This document shows, in pieces, positions 1 through 6,727 of a stretch of 13,231 bases of DNA (the stretch's first letter is position 1; each line of letters opens with the position of its first letter). The stretch covers positions 1 to 13,231 of the forward strand of contig JBPCKZ010000221.1 in assembly GCA_051003795.1 (NCBI GenBank), read 5' to 3'. The DNA is from JALYXS01 sp051003795. GTDB lineage: Bacteria; Acidobacteriota; Terriglobia; Bryobacterales; Bryobacteraceae. The notes beneath the pieces are model-generated. The model ran no database searches, had not been told where the DNA came from, and saw only the letters and a program-made list of their open reading frames with translations. The translations under genes and the position numbers were made by a program.

Positions 1-136
1 CTTTTCGTCGCGGTTTTTTCCCTCCGCACCCCTGTTGTCCAACGGGCGGGGAACAGGGCGGCCACAAGCCCTCGCCACAAATGCGATCCGGAGGAATGGC
101 TCATTTCGGGTGTCGATGCCATTATAATGCTCCTGG
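1..136. other. Left-edge non-coding stretch upstream of the dipeptidase
   Basis: I see no convincing gene here. It holds a GC-rich inverted repeat (CCCTGTT at 30-36, AACAGGG at 52-58) with a 15-nt loop. It also holds a GGAGG at 90-94 placed against an ATG at 96 that opens a frame lacking any recognisable protein, and the dipeptidase promoter at its right end. The T-run at 14-19 lies on the wrong side of the hairpin for a rightward terminator. Confidence 0.5.
123..128 (+). promoter_or_regulatory. TATAAT -10 box of a probably leaderless promoter
   Basis: A perfect TATAAT ends 8 nt before the ATG at 137, so transcription should begin at or next to the start codon. The dipeptidase frame has an in-frame TAA at 125-127, inside this hexamer, so no start upstream of 137 is possible. 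There is no Shine-Dalgarno in the few bases left. I see no good -35 hexamer. Same geometry as at 4966-4971. Confidence 0.55.
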
Positions 137-1327
137 ATGCGACTTAGATGGCAGTGGATCGCGCTGGCGGGATTTTGTTTCGCGGCGGAAATTTCCGACC
201 GGGCGCGGGAACTTCATCGGGACGCTTTCGTGTTCGACGCGCATGTGCACGTCATCGACCGGCAGTTCTACAACGGAGGCGACATCGGAAAGCGCGCTCC
301 CGACGGGCAGTTCGATCTCCCACGCGCGAAGGAAGGCGGCATCGATGCCATGTTTTTCTCGATCTTCGTCACGGAGAATTACTATCCGGGCCGTTATGAA
401 ACCAAGCAAACCCTGCGGTTGATGGATCTGGCGCTAACGCAGCTTGCGAATAACAGGAGCGCGATCGAGCTCGCGCTGAACGCCGACGACATCGCGCGCA
501 TAAATGAGCGGGGCAGGATCGCGGCGGTGCTCGATCTCGAAGGCAGCTTCGATCTCGATGGCGATCTCGGCGTGCTGCGCGATCTATACCGCTTGGGCCT
601 GCGCTCGGCGCAGCTCCCGGCGCACAACTGGGCCAACAATTACGCGGACTCGTGTTGCGCCCCGCCGAAATGGCACGGGTTGAACGAACATGGCCGGGCG
701 GTGATTCGCGAAATGAATCGCCTGGGCATGGTGATCAACGTTTCGCACGGTTCGGACGACACTATCTCGCAGGCCATCGACGTCAGCGCGCAACCGGTCG
801 TGGCAACCCACCATGGGCTGCGCAGCTTCAACGATATTCCGCGCAACATGCCGGACTGGCTGCTCAAAAAGCTGGCCGCAAAAGGCGGCGTGATCGGATT
901 TCAGATCGGCAACGAGTTTCACAATCGCAAGGTTTTCGATTGGCGCACGCAGCATGCGGGCAAACCGTTCTGGGACACGTCCGCGATCGCCAATGGGCCG
1001 CCGAAGAGCCTGGAGGAGATCGACGGCATCGTGGCGAAGCAGTTTCCCATGGTGGGCGTGAATGCGCCCGACGATCTAAAAATCACCGCGGACGGTTGGG
1101 TGGCGGTGGTCGATCGCGCGATTCAACTGGTGGGCGAAGATCACGTGGCGCTAGGCAGCGATTTCGATGGCGGCCCCACACCTCCGCGCGGAATGCGCGA
1201 CATCCGCGATCTTCCGATGATTACCGACGCCATGTTGCGGCGGGGCTACTCCGAAGAGCGGATCGCCAAGTTTCTGGGCGGGAATTTACTGCGCGTATTC
1301 CGGCAAATTACTTCGAAAGGTCAATGA
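137..1327 (+). CDS. Exported dipeptidase, peptidase M19 (renal dipeptidase) family
   Basis: Probable zinc-dependent dipeptidase of the M19 amidohydrolase-fold family, which cleaves dipeptides, often including D-residues or beta-lactam-like bonds. The 396-aa length is normal. Residues 1-17 form a short signal peptide (RLR, then a Trp/Ala/Phe-rich core), suggesting export. Family landmarks in order: DAHVHV at 34-39, DLEG with E135, VSHGS with H204, ATHHG with H225, PRN with R236, GSDFDG with D342, and GGN at 381-383. By family knowledge E135, H204 and H225 are metal ligands and D342 is catalytic. The first metal motif is H36-V-H38, where M19 enzymes normally have H-x-D. The ATG is fixed by an in-frame stop 10 nt upstream. 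The gene's last 20 bp overlap the convergent gene at 1308. Family is confident; substrate unknown. Confidence 0.87.
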   Translation: MRLRWQWIALAGFCFAAEISDRARELHRDAFVFDAHVHVIDRQFYNGGDIGKRAPDGQFDLPRAKEGGIDAMFFSIFVTENYYPGRYETKQTLRLMDLALTQLANNRSAIELALNADDIARINERGRIAAVLDLEGSFDLDGDLGVLRDLYRLGLRSAQLPAHNWANNYADSCCAPPKWHGLNEHGRAVIREMNRLGMVINVSHGSDDTISQAIDVSAQPVVATHHGLRSFNDIPRNMPDWLLKKLAAKGGVIGFQIGNEFHNRKVFDWRTQHAGKPFWDTSAIANGPPKSLEEIDGIVAKQFPMVGVNAPDDLKITADGWVAVVDRAIQLVGEDHVALGSDFDGGPTPPRGMRDIRDLPMITDAMLRRGYSEERIAKFLGGNLLRVFRQITSKGQ

Positions 1328-2078
1328 CGGAGTAGACGCCAAGCTCGGGCAGCGTGAATTCAGTGGCGTTGGCGAAGCGTCGGTAATCCTGGAACTTTAG
1401 GGGGAGCGCGTCGACTTTCGAGTAGGCTCCGAGCACGCGAACGCGAAGTCCGAAGACGCTCCGCCGCACGTCGTAGTTCAGCAGATGGAGCCGGGCGCTT
1501 TGTGCATCGCCGGTGAGACGCCCGATCACGACCTCGCTACCGTAAATGCGCAACAACCGCTTGGGATCGGTCACCTGCTGGCGCACTTTTTGCGCGAATA
1601 CGCTGGGATTTTCAGCGGTCTTCGCATCGGGACGGATGTTCACGTCGAGTTTGGGATCGGGCGCGGCGACGATCTTGAAGAGCAAATTCCGGCGCGCGAG
1701 CAGATTCATCATTTCGCCGGCGGCGTTGGAGCCGTCGTCAATCACTCCGATATTGGCCATCGCGGGAAGCGGTCGGGCCTCAACTTGCTTGAGGAACGAT
1801 GCCATTTGATGGAACCGCTGGGAGCCGGGCTCGTCGGTGTGAATTTCGGCTTCCGCGCCGTAAGTAAACGCTTCGGCGGCGGCGAGCGCGGCGGCCGCTC
1901 CGGGGACGTCGTAATAGAATTCGCGAGCTTTGCCGCGCATGATTTTCCAACCGTTGGCGTTCACCCATGGCGCGTTGCTCGCGGTGGCGACGTTCATGCG
2001 GTACTGAACGCCGGGCGCGGGCAGCTTTTCGAATCCGGGGGGCGGCGCGGGATCGGAGGTGATCTTCGGGATGCTCAT
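1308..2078 (-). CDS. Conserved-looking hypothetical protein, last gene of the amidohydrolase operon
   Basis: A 256-aa protein I do not recognise. No signal peptide or membrane segment is visible, which is odd because the three genes before it look exported. Visible parts: a Pro-rich start (10-24), an Ala-rich helix (59-72, DVPGAAAALAAAEAF), an alpha/beta-looking middle (108-150) and a beta-rich end (175-256) containing LHLLNYD near 198-203. That last motif faintly recalls C-terminal beta domains of large glycoside hydrolases, but I would not assign it. The ATG lies 10 bp after the DUF362 stop; AAGAGG directly abuts it, so translation probably depends on coupling to the gene before. The 3' end overlaps the dipeptidase gene by 20 bp, tail to tail. 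Coding is likely from operon position and absence of any rival frame; function unknown. Confidence 0.7.
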   Translation of the reverse strand: MSIPKITSDPAPPPGFEKLPAPGVQYRMNVATASNAPWVNANGWKIMRGKAREFYYDVPGAAAALAAAEAFTYGAEAEIHTDEPGSQRFHQMASFLKQVEARPLPAMANIGVIDDGSNAAGEMMNLLARRNLLFKIVAAPDPKLDVNIRPDAKTAENPSVFAQKVRQQVTDPKRLLRIYGSEVVIGRLTGDAQSARLHLLNYDVRRSVFGLRVRVLGAYSKVDALPLKFQDYRRFANATEFTLPELGVYSVIDLSK

Positions 2079-2088
2079 CCTCTTGAGA

Positions 2089-3192
2089 TCACAATTCGAT
2101 GCTCTTCTTCACGATCTTGCCGATGTCGTAGATCCCCAATCCCAGGCTCCCGGCGTACTCGATATGCCCGGGCTCGCGAACGAAGCGGTCGCCAGCGCGT
2201 TTCATGTCGTCCACCGACCGGTCCCATACCGATATCGCGCCTTCGGACTTTCGTTTCTCCTCGATAATGTCGATCAGCAAACGGTCGATCGCCACGGGGT
2301 CCGTCCCGAACATCATCTTTTTCGGATAAAAGCGGAATTTGCGATTCGTCGAAAACGGACCGCCCTGCCAAACGCCGCGCAGTCCGTCCATCACATGCAG
2401 CACCGTCCGCGAATGCAGCGGCTCCATCGCCGCCAGCGTGCCGATAAACGAATAGGTATTGGTCTTCGAACGGTAATGCGAGCGCGCCACGTTCGAAAAA
2501 TCTCCGTAGGCCATATTCTTGAGGCAGCCCGTCACGCCCGCCGCGCCGTGATCTTTCATGTTCGGGACGTTGACGATTTTGGTGAACCGTTCGGTCACCA
2601 TCCGCACCATGTTCGACCGCGTATCTTCCTCGCCGAAAAAGTTCACCTCGACGTAAGTATCGGGATCGTAGTTGATGATCGAGCGGCGCTGCAATTCGAC
2701 CGCATCCACGTGCACGCCTTTTGGAACGTAGGTCTCATAGTGCACCGTTTTCATCTGGTCGGGAAACCGTTCGTAAATGGTGATGTTCTCCGGCGGCAGG
2801 CCCACGGACATCGCGTTCCGCACGATTTCCGCAACCACTTCGGGCGTCGACATGATCCCCGGGGCGCCTGAGCAATTCACTTTAATTCCGAGAATATCGG
2901 AGGGCGAGAGGAACCGCGCCCACGAGTCTCGCGGGTCAGCATCGCCGGTGAGCGATCGCATTCCGGCCGACATCATTTCCCGCATCACGGGAAGGTTCAC
3001 GCGCTCGGTTGCGGTGTCGATGCAATTCTCCGCGTGCAGCGCCGATACCTGTCCCAGCCTGCTGAATGGCGCTGGAACCGGCTTAAACCGCGTAATGCAT
3101 CGATATTCCGGGATTTCCGGCGAGTCCTTTGGGAACGCTTTGGGAATGGCGGGCGCGGCGGCCGCCATTCGAATAAATGTGCGCCGGCGCAT
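2089..3192 (-). CDS. DUF362 domain protein with Tat-like signal
   Basis: A 367-aa protein with the DUF362 core. Conserved-looking blocks: IKVNCSG at 103-109, STPEVVAEIVRNA at 115-127, ITIYERF at 137-143, IVNVPNMKDHG at 206-216, GCLKNMAYGD at 222-231, HVMDGLRG at 266-273 and TDPVAIDRLLIDI at 297-309. The family's biochemical role is not settled; some members carry Fe-S clusters, but I see no CxxCxxC ferredoxin motif here. The N-terminus RRRTFIR followed by an Ala/Pro stretch resembles a twin-arginine signal, which suggests export of a folded, possibly cofactor-bearing protein. Its ATG shares one base with the RidA stop (TAATG at 3194-3190) and has no good ribosome site, so it should be translated by reinitiation. 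Third gene of the operon. Confidence 0.83.
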   Translation of the reverse strand: MRRRTFIRMAAAAPAIPKAFPKDSPEIPEYRCITRFKPVPAPFSRLGQVSALHAENCIDTATERVNLPVMREMMSAGMRSLTGDADPRDSWARFLSPSDILGIKVNCSGAPGIMSTPEVVAEIVRNAMSVGLPPENITIYERFPDQMKTVHYETYVPKGVHVDAVELQRRSIINYDPDTYVEVNFFGEEDTRSNMVRMVTERFTKIVNVPNMKDHGAAGVTGCLKNMAYGDFSNVARSHYRSKTNTYSFIGTLAAMEPLHSRTVLHVMDGLRGVWQGGPFSTNRKFRFYPKKMMFGTDPVAIDRLLIDIIEEKRKSEGAISVWDRSVDDMKRAGDRFVREPGHIEYAGSLGLGIYDIGKIVKKSIEL

Positions 3193-3656
3193 TAGATATA
3201 AGCGATCACGTCCATCTCAACCAGCGAGCCGCCGGGAATGCCGCCGGCCGGGGCGACCGTCGTGCGCACCGGAGGATTGGCGCCCCAACGCCCCTGATAC
3301 ACCTCATTCATCGCCGCCCAATCCTTAATGTCGTTGAGGTAAACGTTAACCTTCAACACCTTCTCCATCGACGATCCGGCGTTCTCGAGTTCTTTCTCGA
3401 TATCGTCGAGCACGGTCTTGGCGTGCGCTTTCACGTCACCTTGATAATGGGCCCCTTTGCCCGCGATGAAAAGCAGGTTGCCATAGGAAACGGCGCTCGA
3501 GAATAGAGGCGTTTTCGTGGGCTTGGGCCCGAGATGGTACACCTTCTTTTCGGGCTTGGCGGATCCGGTCTGCGCGCCGGCCGCGCCCGCGCCGGCCCCC
3601 GCGCCCACCAAGGCTCCCGCCGCCGCTTTCAATACTTTCCGTCGATTCTCGTTCAT
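3192..3656 (-). CDS. RidA/YjgF-family protein with Tat-like signal
   Basis: A 154-aa protein. Residues 38-154 are a full RidA domain: LFSSAVSYGNLLFIAG (51-66), GDVKAHAKTVLDDIEKEL (73-90), VNVYLNDI (103-110), then PPVRTTVAPAGGIPGGSLVEMDVIA. R131 and E147 match the family's substrate-binding Arg and nearby Glu. RidA proteins hydrolyse reactive enamine/imine intermediates or related compounds, normally in the cytoplasm. Here a 29-residue leader comes first: NRRKVLK then a Gly/Ala stretch ending AGA, like a Tat signal, so export is predicted. I place the start at 3656: GAGGA lies about 9 nt upstream and the ATG is 2 bp after the amidohydrolase stop. The open frame runs far upstream in the same frame, but that part is a shadow of the amidohydrolase. 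Confidence 0.87.
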   Translation of the reverse strand: MNENRRKVLKAAAGALVGAGAGAGAAGAQTGSAKPEKKVYHLGPKPTKTPLFSSAVSYGNLLFIAGKGAHYQGDVKAHAKTVLDDIEKELENAGSSMEKVLKVNVYLNDIKDWAAMNEVYQGRWGANPPVRTTVAPAGGIPGGSLVEMDVIAYI

Positions 3657-3658
3657 GT

Positions 3659-4957
3659 TTAGTGTTTCCTCGCAAATACGGCGGGGCTCAACGTGCCATC
3701 CCACGCCTTGTCGCCCAGCACTCCGTAATTTTTGCCTGCCTTGGTCCAGTCTTCGCGCGACAATCCATTCAAGTCGTAAACCACCATGCCGTCGCGAACG
3801 GTCATCTCGCAAACGAATTTCTTGTTCCCTTTCATTCTCGCGCCGTACGAATCGACAAATCCGAAGTCGCCCGAAGCGACGCTCAAGACCGTGACGTCCG
3901 CGTCCGAGCCGACGCTCAAATTGCCCAACTCCTCGTGCTTGATTTCGCGCGCGGGATTCCAGGTGGAGCGCAGAATCACGTCGTCCACGCTCAAGCCCAT
4001 GATCAGAAACTTCGACATCACATTCACCATATCTTTCATGCCGGCGTTCATGCTGCTGGCGTGCAGATCGGTCGAGATCGAATCCGGCGGAAAACCCTGC
4101 TGGATGGCCCGGACCGCCTGCCGCCAGAGAAAGCTGCCCGCGCCGTGCCCGACATCGAATATGATGCCGCGCTTGCGCGCCTCGAGCAGGTAGGGAAGCA
4201 GTTTTCCGTTTGCATCCAGCATCGGAACCGCGTCTAGATACATATGCGTCGAGATGTCGCCGGGACGAAGCTTCTTGAGAACCAGTTCTTGATAAGGACG
4301 CTGCGGAACGAAGCTCCCGAAATCGACCATCACGGGAATATTCGCGATGGTTCCGGCTTCGACCGCGCGCTCGACCGGCGTCCATTCCGGTCCCGCATAG
4401 TGCGCGGTCTTCACGCCGACGACCGTATTTTTGAATTCGATGGCCCGGTCGGCCGTGGCCTTCGCGTCCATATCGTTCAGATCCTGCTCGATGCGGCCGC
4501 CGCCCATGCCCTTGCCGACGATGTTGAGAAATGCAAGCACGCGGGTTTTCGAGCGATCGATGACCCGATCCTTGAAATCCGGAAAGTTGCGCCAACCGGA
4601 GCTGCCCGCATCGGCCACCGTGGTTACTCCGCTACGGAAGGTGAAGCCGTCCGGATAGATGCTGAGGTCGCCCGAGTAGGCGCCCTTCTGTCCGGTGCCG
4701 GCGTACACGTGAACGTGAATATCGACCAAGCCGGGCGTCACGTATAGGGCATTCATCGGAATGACTTTCTTGGCCTGATTGGCGGGGATGTTCGCGGCCA
4801 CGGCCGCGATCTTGTGGTTCGCGATCGCCACGTCGCGGATGGCGCTGATCCGGTTGCGCGGATCGATGACGTGCCCGCCTTTGAGGAGAATGTCGTATTG
4901 TTGCTGGGCCGCCATGGAAATCGTTAGGAGTAGGGCAACGATTAGGAGTCGAGTCAT
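3659..4957 (-). CDS. Secreted amidohydrolase/deacetylase-family metallohydrolase
   Basis: A 432-aa amidohydrolase-superfamily enzyme. It has a clear Sec signal (MTRLLIVALLLTISMA, cleavage near 16-18), then the usual small beta domain and a TIM barrel. Metal-site residues in order: H81-V-H83 (GLVDIHVHV), K183 in GVKTAHY as the likely carboxylated lysine bridging two metals, H238 (STHMY), H271 (DVGHG) and D297 (STDLH). A C-terminal GSDADVTVL block (350-358) is typical. It resembles the dihydroorotase-like deacetylase group, acting on N-acyl or cyclic amide bonds; the substrate cannot be read from sequence. First gene of a four-gene operon. The frame stays open up to 5083, but the signal peptide and the promoter at 4966-4982 favour ATG 4957. 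There is no Shine-Dalgarno, consistent with a leaderless mRNA. Confidence 0.88.
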   Translation of the reverse strand: MTRLLIVALLLTISMAAQQQYDILLKGGHVIDPRNRISAIRDVAIANHKIAAVAANIPANQAKKVIPMNALYVTPGLVDIHVHVYAGTGQKGAYSGDLSIYPDGFTFRSGVTTVADAGSSGWRNFPDFKDRVIDRSKTRVLAFLNIVGKGMGGGRIEQDLNDMDAKATADRAIEFKNTVVGVKTAHYAGPEWTPVERAVEAGTIANIPVMVDFGSFVPQRPYQELVLKKLRPGDISTHMYLDAVPMLDANGKLLPYLLEARKRGIIFDVGHGAGSFLWRQAVRAIQQGFPPDSISTDLHASSMNAGMKDMVNVMSKFLIMGLSVDDVILRSTWNPAREIKHEELGNLSVGSDADVTVLSVASGDFGFVDSYGARMKGNKKFVCEMTVRDGMVVYDLNGLSREDWTKAGKNYGVLGDKAWDGTLSPAVFARKH

Positions 4958-4965
4958 TCGGTGGT

Positions 4966-4982
4966 ATTGTACCGCCGGTACA
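4966..4982 (-). promoter_or_regulatory. Amidohydrolase operon promoter overlapping a 15-bp palindrome
   Basis: On the minus strand TACAAT (4971-4966) ends 8 nt before the ATG at 4957, so the transcript is probably leaderless. A perfect inverted repeat, TGTACCG-C-CGGTACA (4968-4982), covers the -10 box: a protein bound there would block RNA polymerase. The half-site TGTACC is the same as in the operators at 7137-7176, but with a 3-nt rather than 4-nt centre. I see no convincing -35 hexamer. Confidence 0.55.
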
Positions 4983-5011
4983 GTTTCCAAAGGCGCTTCG
5001 GGCATTCGGTG

Positions 5012-5017
5012 TAGAAT
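5012..5017 (+). promoter_or_regulatory. Possible hfq -10 box (TAGAAT)
   Basis: TAGAAT lies 43 nt before the hfq ATG, which would give a leader of about 35 nt. There is no good -35 hexamer. The leader's only ribosome-site candidate is the weak GGGCGGGA at 5045-5052. Confidence 0.3.
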
Positions 5018-5060
5018 ACGATCTGGTAAATCCCTTTTCAAAACGGGCGGGAAACATGCG

Positions 5061-5360
5061 ATGGAAAAACTGGCGCAGAACATTCAAGAAAGCTTCCTGA
5101 ACAACGCCCGCAAAGACAAGGGCGTGGTCACCATTTACTTGTTGAGCGGCGTAAAACTTTCCGGCCGCATCAAGAGTTTCGACAAGTATTCGCTCGTGCT
5201 GGAAACCAATAATCAGGAACAACTGATTTTCAAACACGCGATCTCCACCATCGTGACGATGCGCTCCACCCACGCCGCTCCCGCACCGGCTTCCGTTCAG
5301 GGCGCGGGGGGCGGCTATACGGGCGCCGCTCCAACACAGAATCAGCCGCCGGAGGGCTAG
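5061..5360 (+). CDS. hfq: RNA chaperone Hfq
   Basis: A 99-aa Hfq. It forms a hexameric ring that binds A-rich and U-rich RNA and helps small RNAs pair with mRNAs. The Sm fold spans about residues 7-68: NIQESFLN (7-14, including the conserved Gln), IYLLSGVKLSGRIKSFDKY (25-43, Sm1) and IFKHAISTIV (56-65, Sm2, with FKHA where Enterobacteria have YKHA). The rim patch is NARKDK (15-20) rather than the RRER-type arginine patch, so lateral RNA contacts may be weaker. Residues 70-99 are a flexible Ala/Pro/Gly/Gln tail. The start is ATG 5061; upstream codons in the same frame belong to no recognisable protein. hflX follows, as in many bacteria, and here it is in the same frame across the TAG stop. Confidence 0.93.
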   Translation: MEKLAQNIQESFLNNARKDKGVVTIYLLSGVKLSGRIKSFDKYSLVLETNNQEQLIFKHAISTIVTMRSTHAAPAPASVQGAGGGYTGAAPTQNQPPEG

Positions 5361-5465
5361 GCCTCGCCTCCCCAAAACGGTTCCGAACGCGCGATCCTCG
5401 TCGGGTTTGAGCGGAAAGGCCGGGAGAGTGCCAATCGCGCCAGCCAAACCGGTTCCTCGAATGGG
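5361..5465 (+). other. In-frame HflX N-terminal sequence without a start codon
   Basis: The 35 codons between the hfq TAG (5358-5360) and the GTG at 5466 are open, in the frame of both hfq and hflX. They encode GSERAILVGFERKG near the start, which matches the conserved first beta-strand of HflX proteins (ERAxLVG type), then a polar linker. No ATG, GTG or TTG occurs in this frame before 5466. A strong GGAGGG at 5351-5356 sits just before the TAG with no usual start codon after it. How this part is translated, if at all, is open. Confidence 0.6.
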
Positions 5466-6704
5466 GTGTCGAACGAGGACTCTCTGGACGAATTGGCGGA
5501 ACTAGCCGCCACCGCCGGAGCCATTGTCGTCGACCGCGTCTTTCAATCGCGCGATTCACCGGAAGCGGCCACGCTGCTGGGACAAGGTAAAGTGCGGGAG
5601 TTGGCGGATCTGGTCGCCTCTGAAAAAGCGGACGTCGTGCTTTCGGATCACGATCTGACACCCACGCAACAGCGCAATCTGGAAGAGCGGCTCAACACGA
5701 AAGTCATCGACCGGACGCAACTGATTCTCGACATTTTTGCCAGCCGCGCGCGAACGCGCGAAGGGCGGCTGCAAGTGGAACTGGCGCAGCTCAATTACAT
5801 GCTGCCGCGATTGAGCGGCCAAGGCGTTGCCATGTCGCGGCTGGGCGGCGGCATCGGCACGCGAGGCCCCGGCGAAACCAAGCTCGAAACCGACCGGCGC
5901 CGCATTGCGCAGCGGATCAAGAAAATCGAAGAGAATCTTGAAAAAGTGCGCGCGGGCCGCGGCGTTCACCGGCGACAGCGGCAATCGGTTCCGCTACCGA
6001 CACTGGCGATGGTGGGCTATACTAACGCCGGCAAGTCCACGCTCTTTAACCGGTTGACGGAATCGGCGGTGATGGCCGACGCGCGCATGTTCGCGACGCT
6101 CGACCCGACCGTCCGTTCCCTGATTCTACCCTCGCGGCGGCGCGTGCTGCTGAGCGACACGGTCGGCTTCATCCGCAATCTGCCGACCACGCTGGTGCAG
6201 GCGTTTCGCGCGACGCTGGAGGAAGTTGCCGAGGCCACGCTGATACTCCATGTTGTCGACGCGGCGGCGGCCCATGCCGCCGCGCAAACCGCGCACGTTT
6301 TCAAAGTATTGGCCGAGATTGGCGCGGCGGAAACGCCGCAATTGCTGGTCTTCAATAAGTCCGATAAACTGCCGCCGGACGAAGCCGATCCGGATGGGTT
6401 GCGCGCCCGCCTATTAAGCGGAACCGGCGAAAAAGCGGAGCCGCGAACCCTCTCGATCAGCGCGTTAACCGGAGCGGGACAAGGCGATTTGCTGCGCGCG
6501 ATTGACGAGATTCTGCCTTTCGATCCCATCGTCGAAGCGCGCTTCCGATTGCCGGCCGGGGCTGGCGCCGAGCTCGCGATGCTCCACGAACTCGGAAACG
6601 TCAAGTCCGTTCGCTACGTGGAAGATTACGCTGAAATCGAAGCGGAAGTTTCGGAATCGCTAAGACGGCGTCTAACGGAGTTCTTATGCGAGCGTTCGAC
6701 ATGA
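5466..6704 (+). CDS. hflX: GTPase HflX
   Basis: Ribosome-associated GTPase that splits stalled or heat-damaged 70S ribosomes in species studied. From GTG 5466 it has 412 aa. The HflX N-domain (1-120) includes SLDELAELAATAG, GQGKVREL, TPTQQRNLEERL and VIDRTQLILDIFA. The glycine-rich linker is LGGGIGTRGPGETKLETDRR (126-145), followed by a coiled helix (146-165). The G domain has the P-loop GYTNAGKST (184-192), FATLDPT (209-215), DTVGF (231-235), NKSD (297-300) and SAL (332-334). All GTPase motifs are intact. The GTG is the first usable start but has no Shine-Dalgarno and omits the conserved ERAILVGF strand encoded at 5385-5408, so the true N-terminus is uncertain. It converges on the membrane gene with a 23-bp gap; I see no terminator hairpin there. 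Confidence 0.93.
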   Translation: MSNEDSLDELAELAATAGAIVVDRVFQSRDSPEAATLLGQGKVRELADLVASEKADVVLSDHDLTPTQQRNLEERLNTKVIDRTQLILDIFASRARTREGRLQVELAQLNYMLPRLSGQGVAMSRLGGGIGTRGPGETKLETDRRRIAQRIKKIEENLEKVRAGRGVHRRQRQSVPLPTLAMVGYTNAGKSTLFNRLTESAVMADARMFATLDPTVRSLILPSRRRVLLSDTVGFIRNLPTTLVQAFRATLEEVAEATLILHVVDAAAAHAAAQTAHVFKVLAEIGAAETPQLLVFNKSDKLPPDEADPDGLRARLLSGTGEKAEPRTLSISALTGAGQGDLLRAIDEILPFDPIVEARFRLPAGAGAELAMLHELGNVKSVRYVEDYAEIEAEVSESLRRRLTEFLCERST

Positions 6705-6727
6705 GACCCGTAACTGCGCGCCTTCGT

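Noticed and set aside
30..58. Hairpin CCCTGTT / AACAGGG as a terminator
   Set aside because: No T-run follows it in either direction and no gene is seen ending into it.
81..422. Plus-strand open frame with an ATG at 96 next to GGAGG
   Set aside because: The product is Ser/Arg-rich shadow of the dipeptidase frame, whose signal peptide and family motifs are clear.
1485..2267. 260-codon plus-strand open frame
   Set aside because: It is antisense to the 256-aa hypothetical gene and the end of the DUF362 gene; no recognisable motif. High GC content leaves such frames open.
2059..2871. 270-codon plus-strand open frame
   Set aside because: It is antisense to the well-supported DUF362 gene; the His/Arg-rich product looks like a shadow.
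3657..4595. Long minus-strand open frame continuing upstream of RidA in its frame
   Set aside because: It lies wholly inside the amidohydrolase gene in another frame, is Arg/Gly/Ser-rich without any domain, and RidA has its own ribosome site and signal peptide at 3656.
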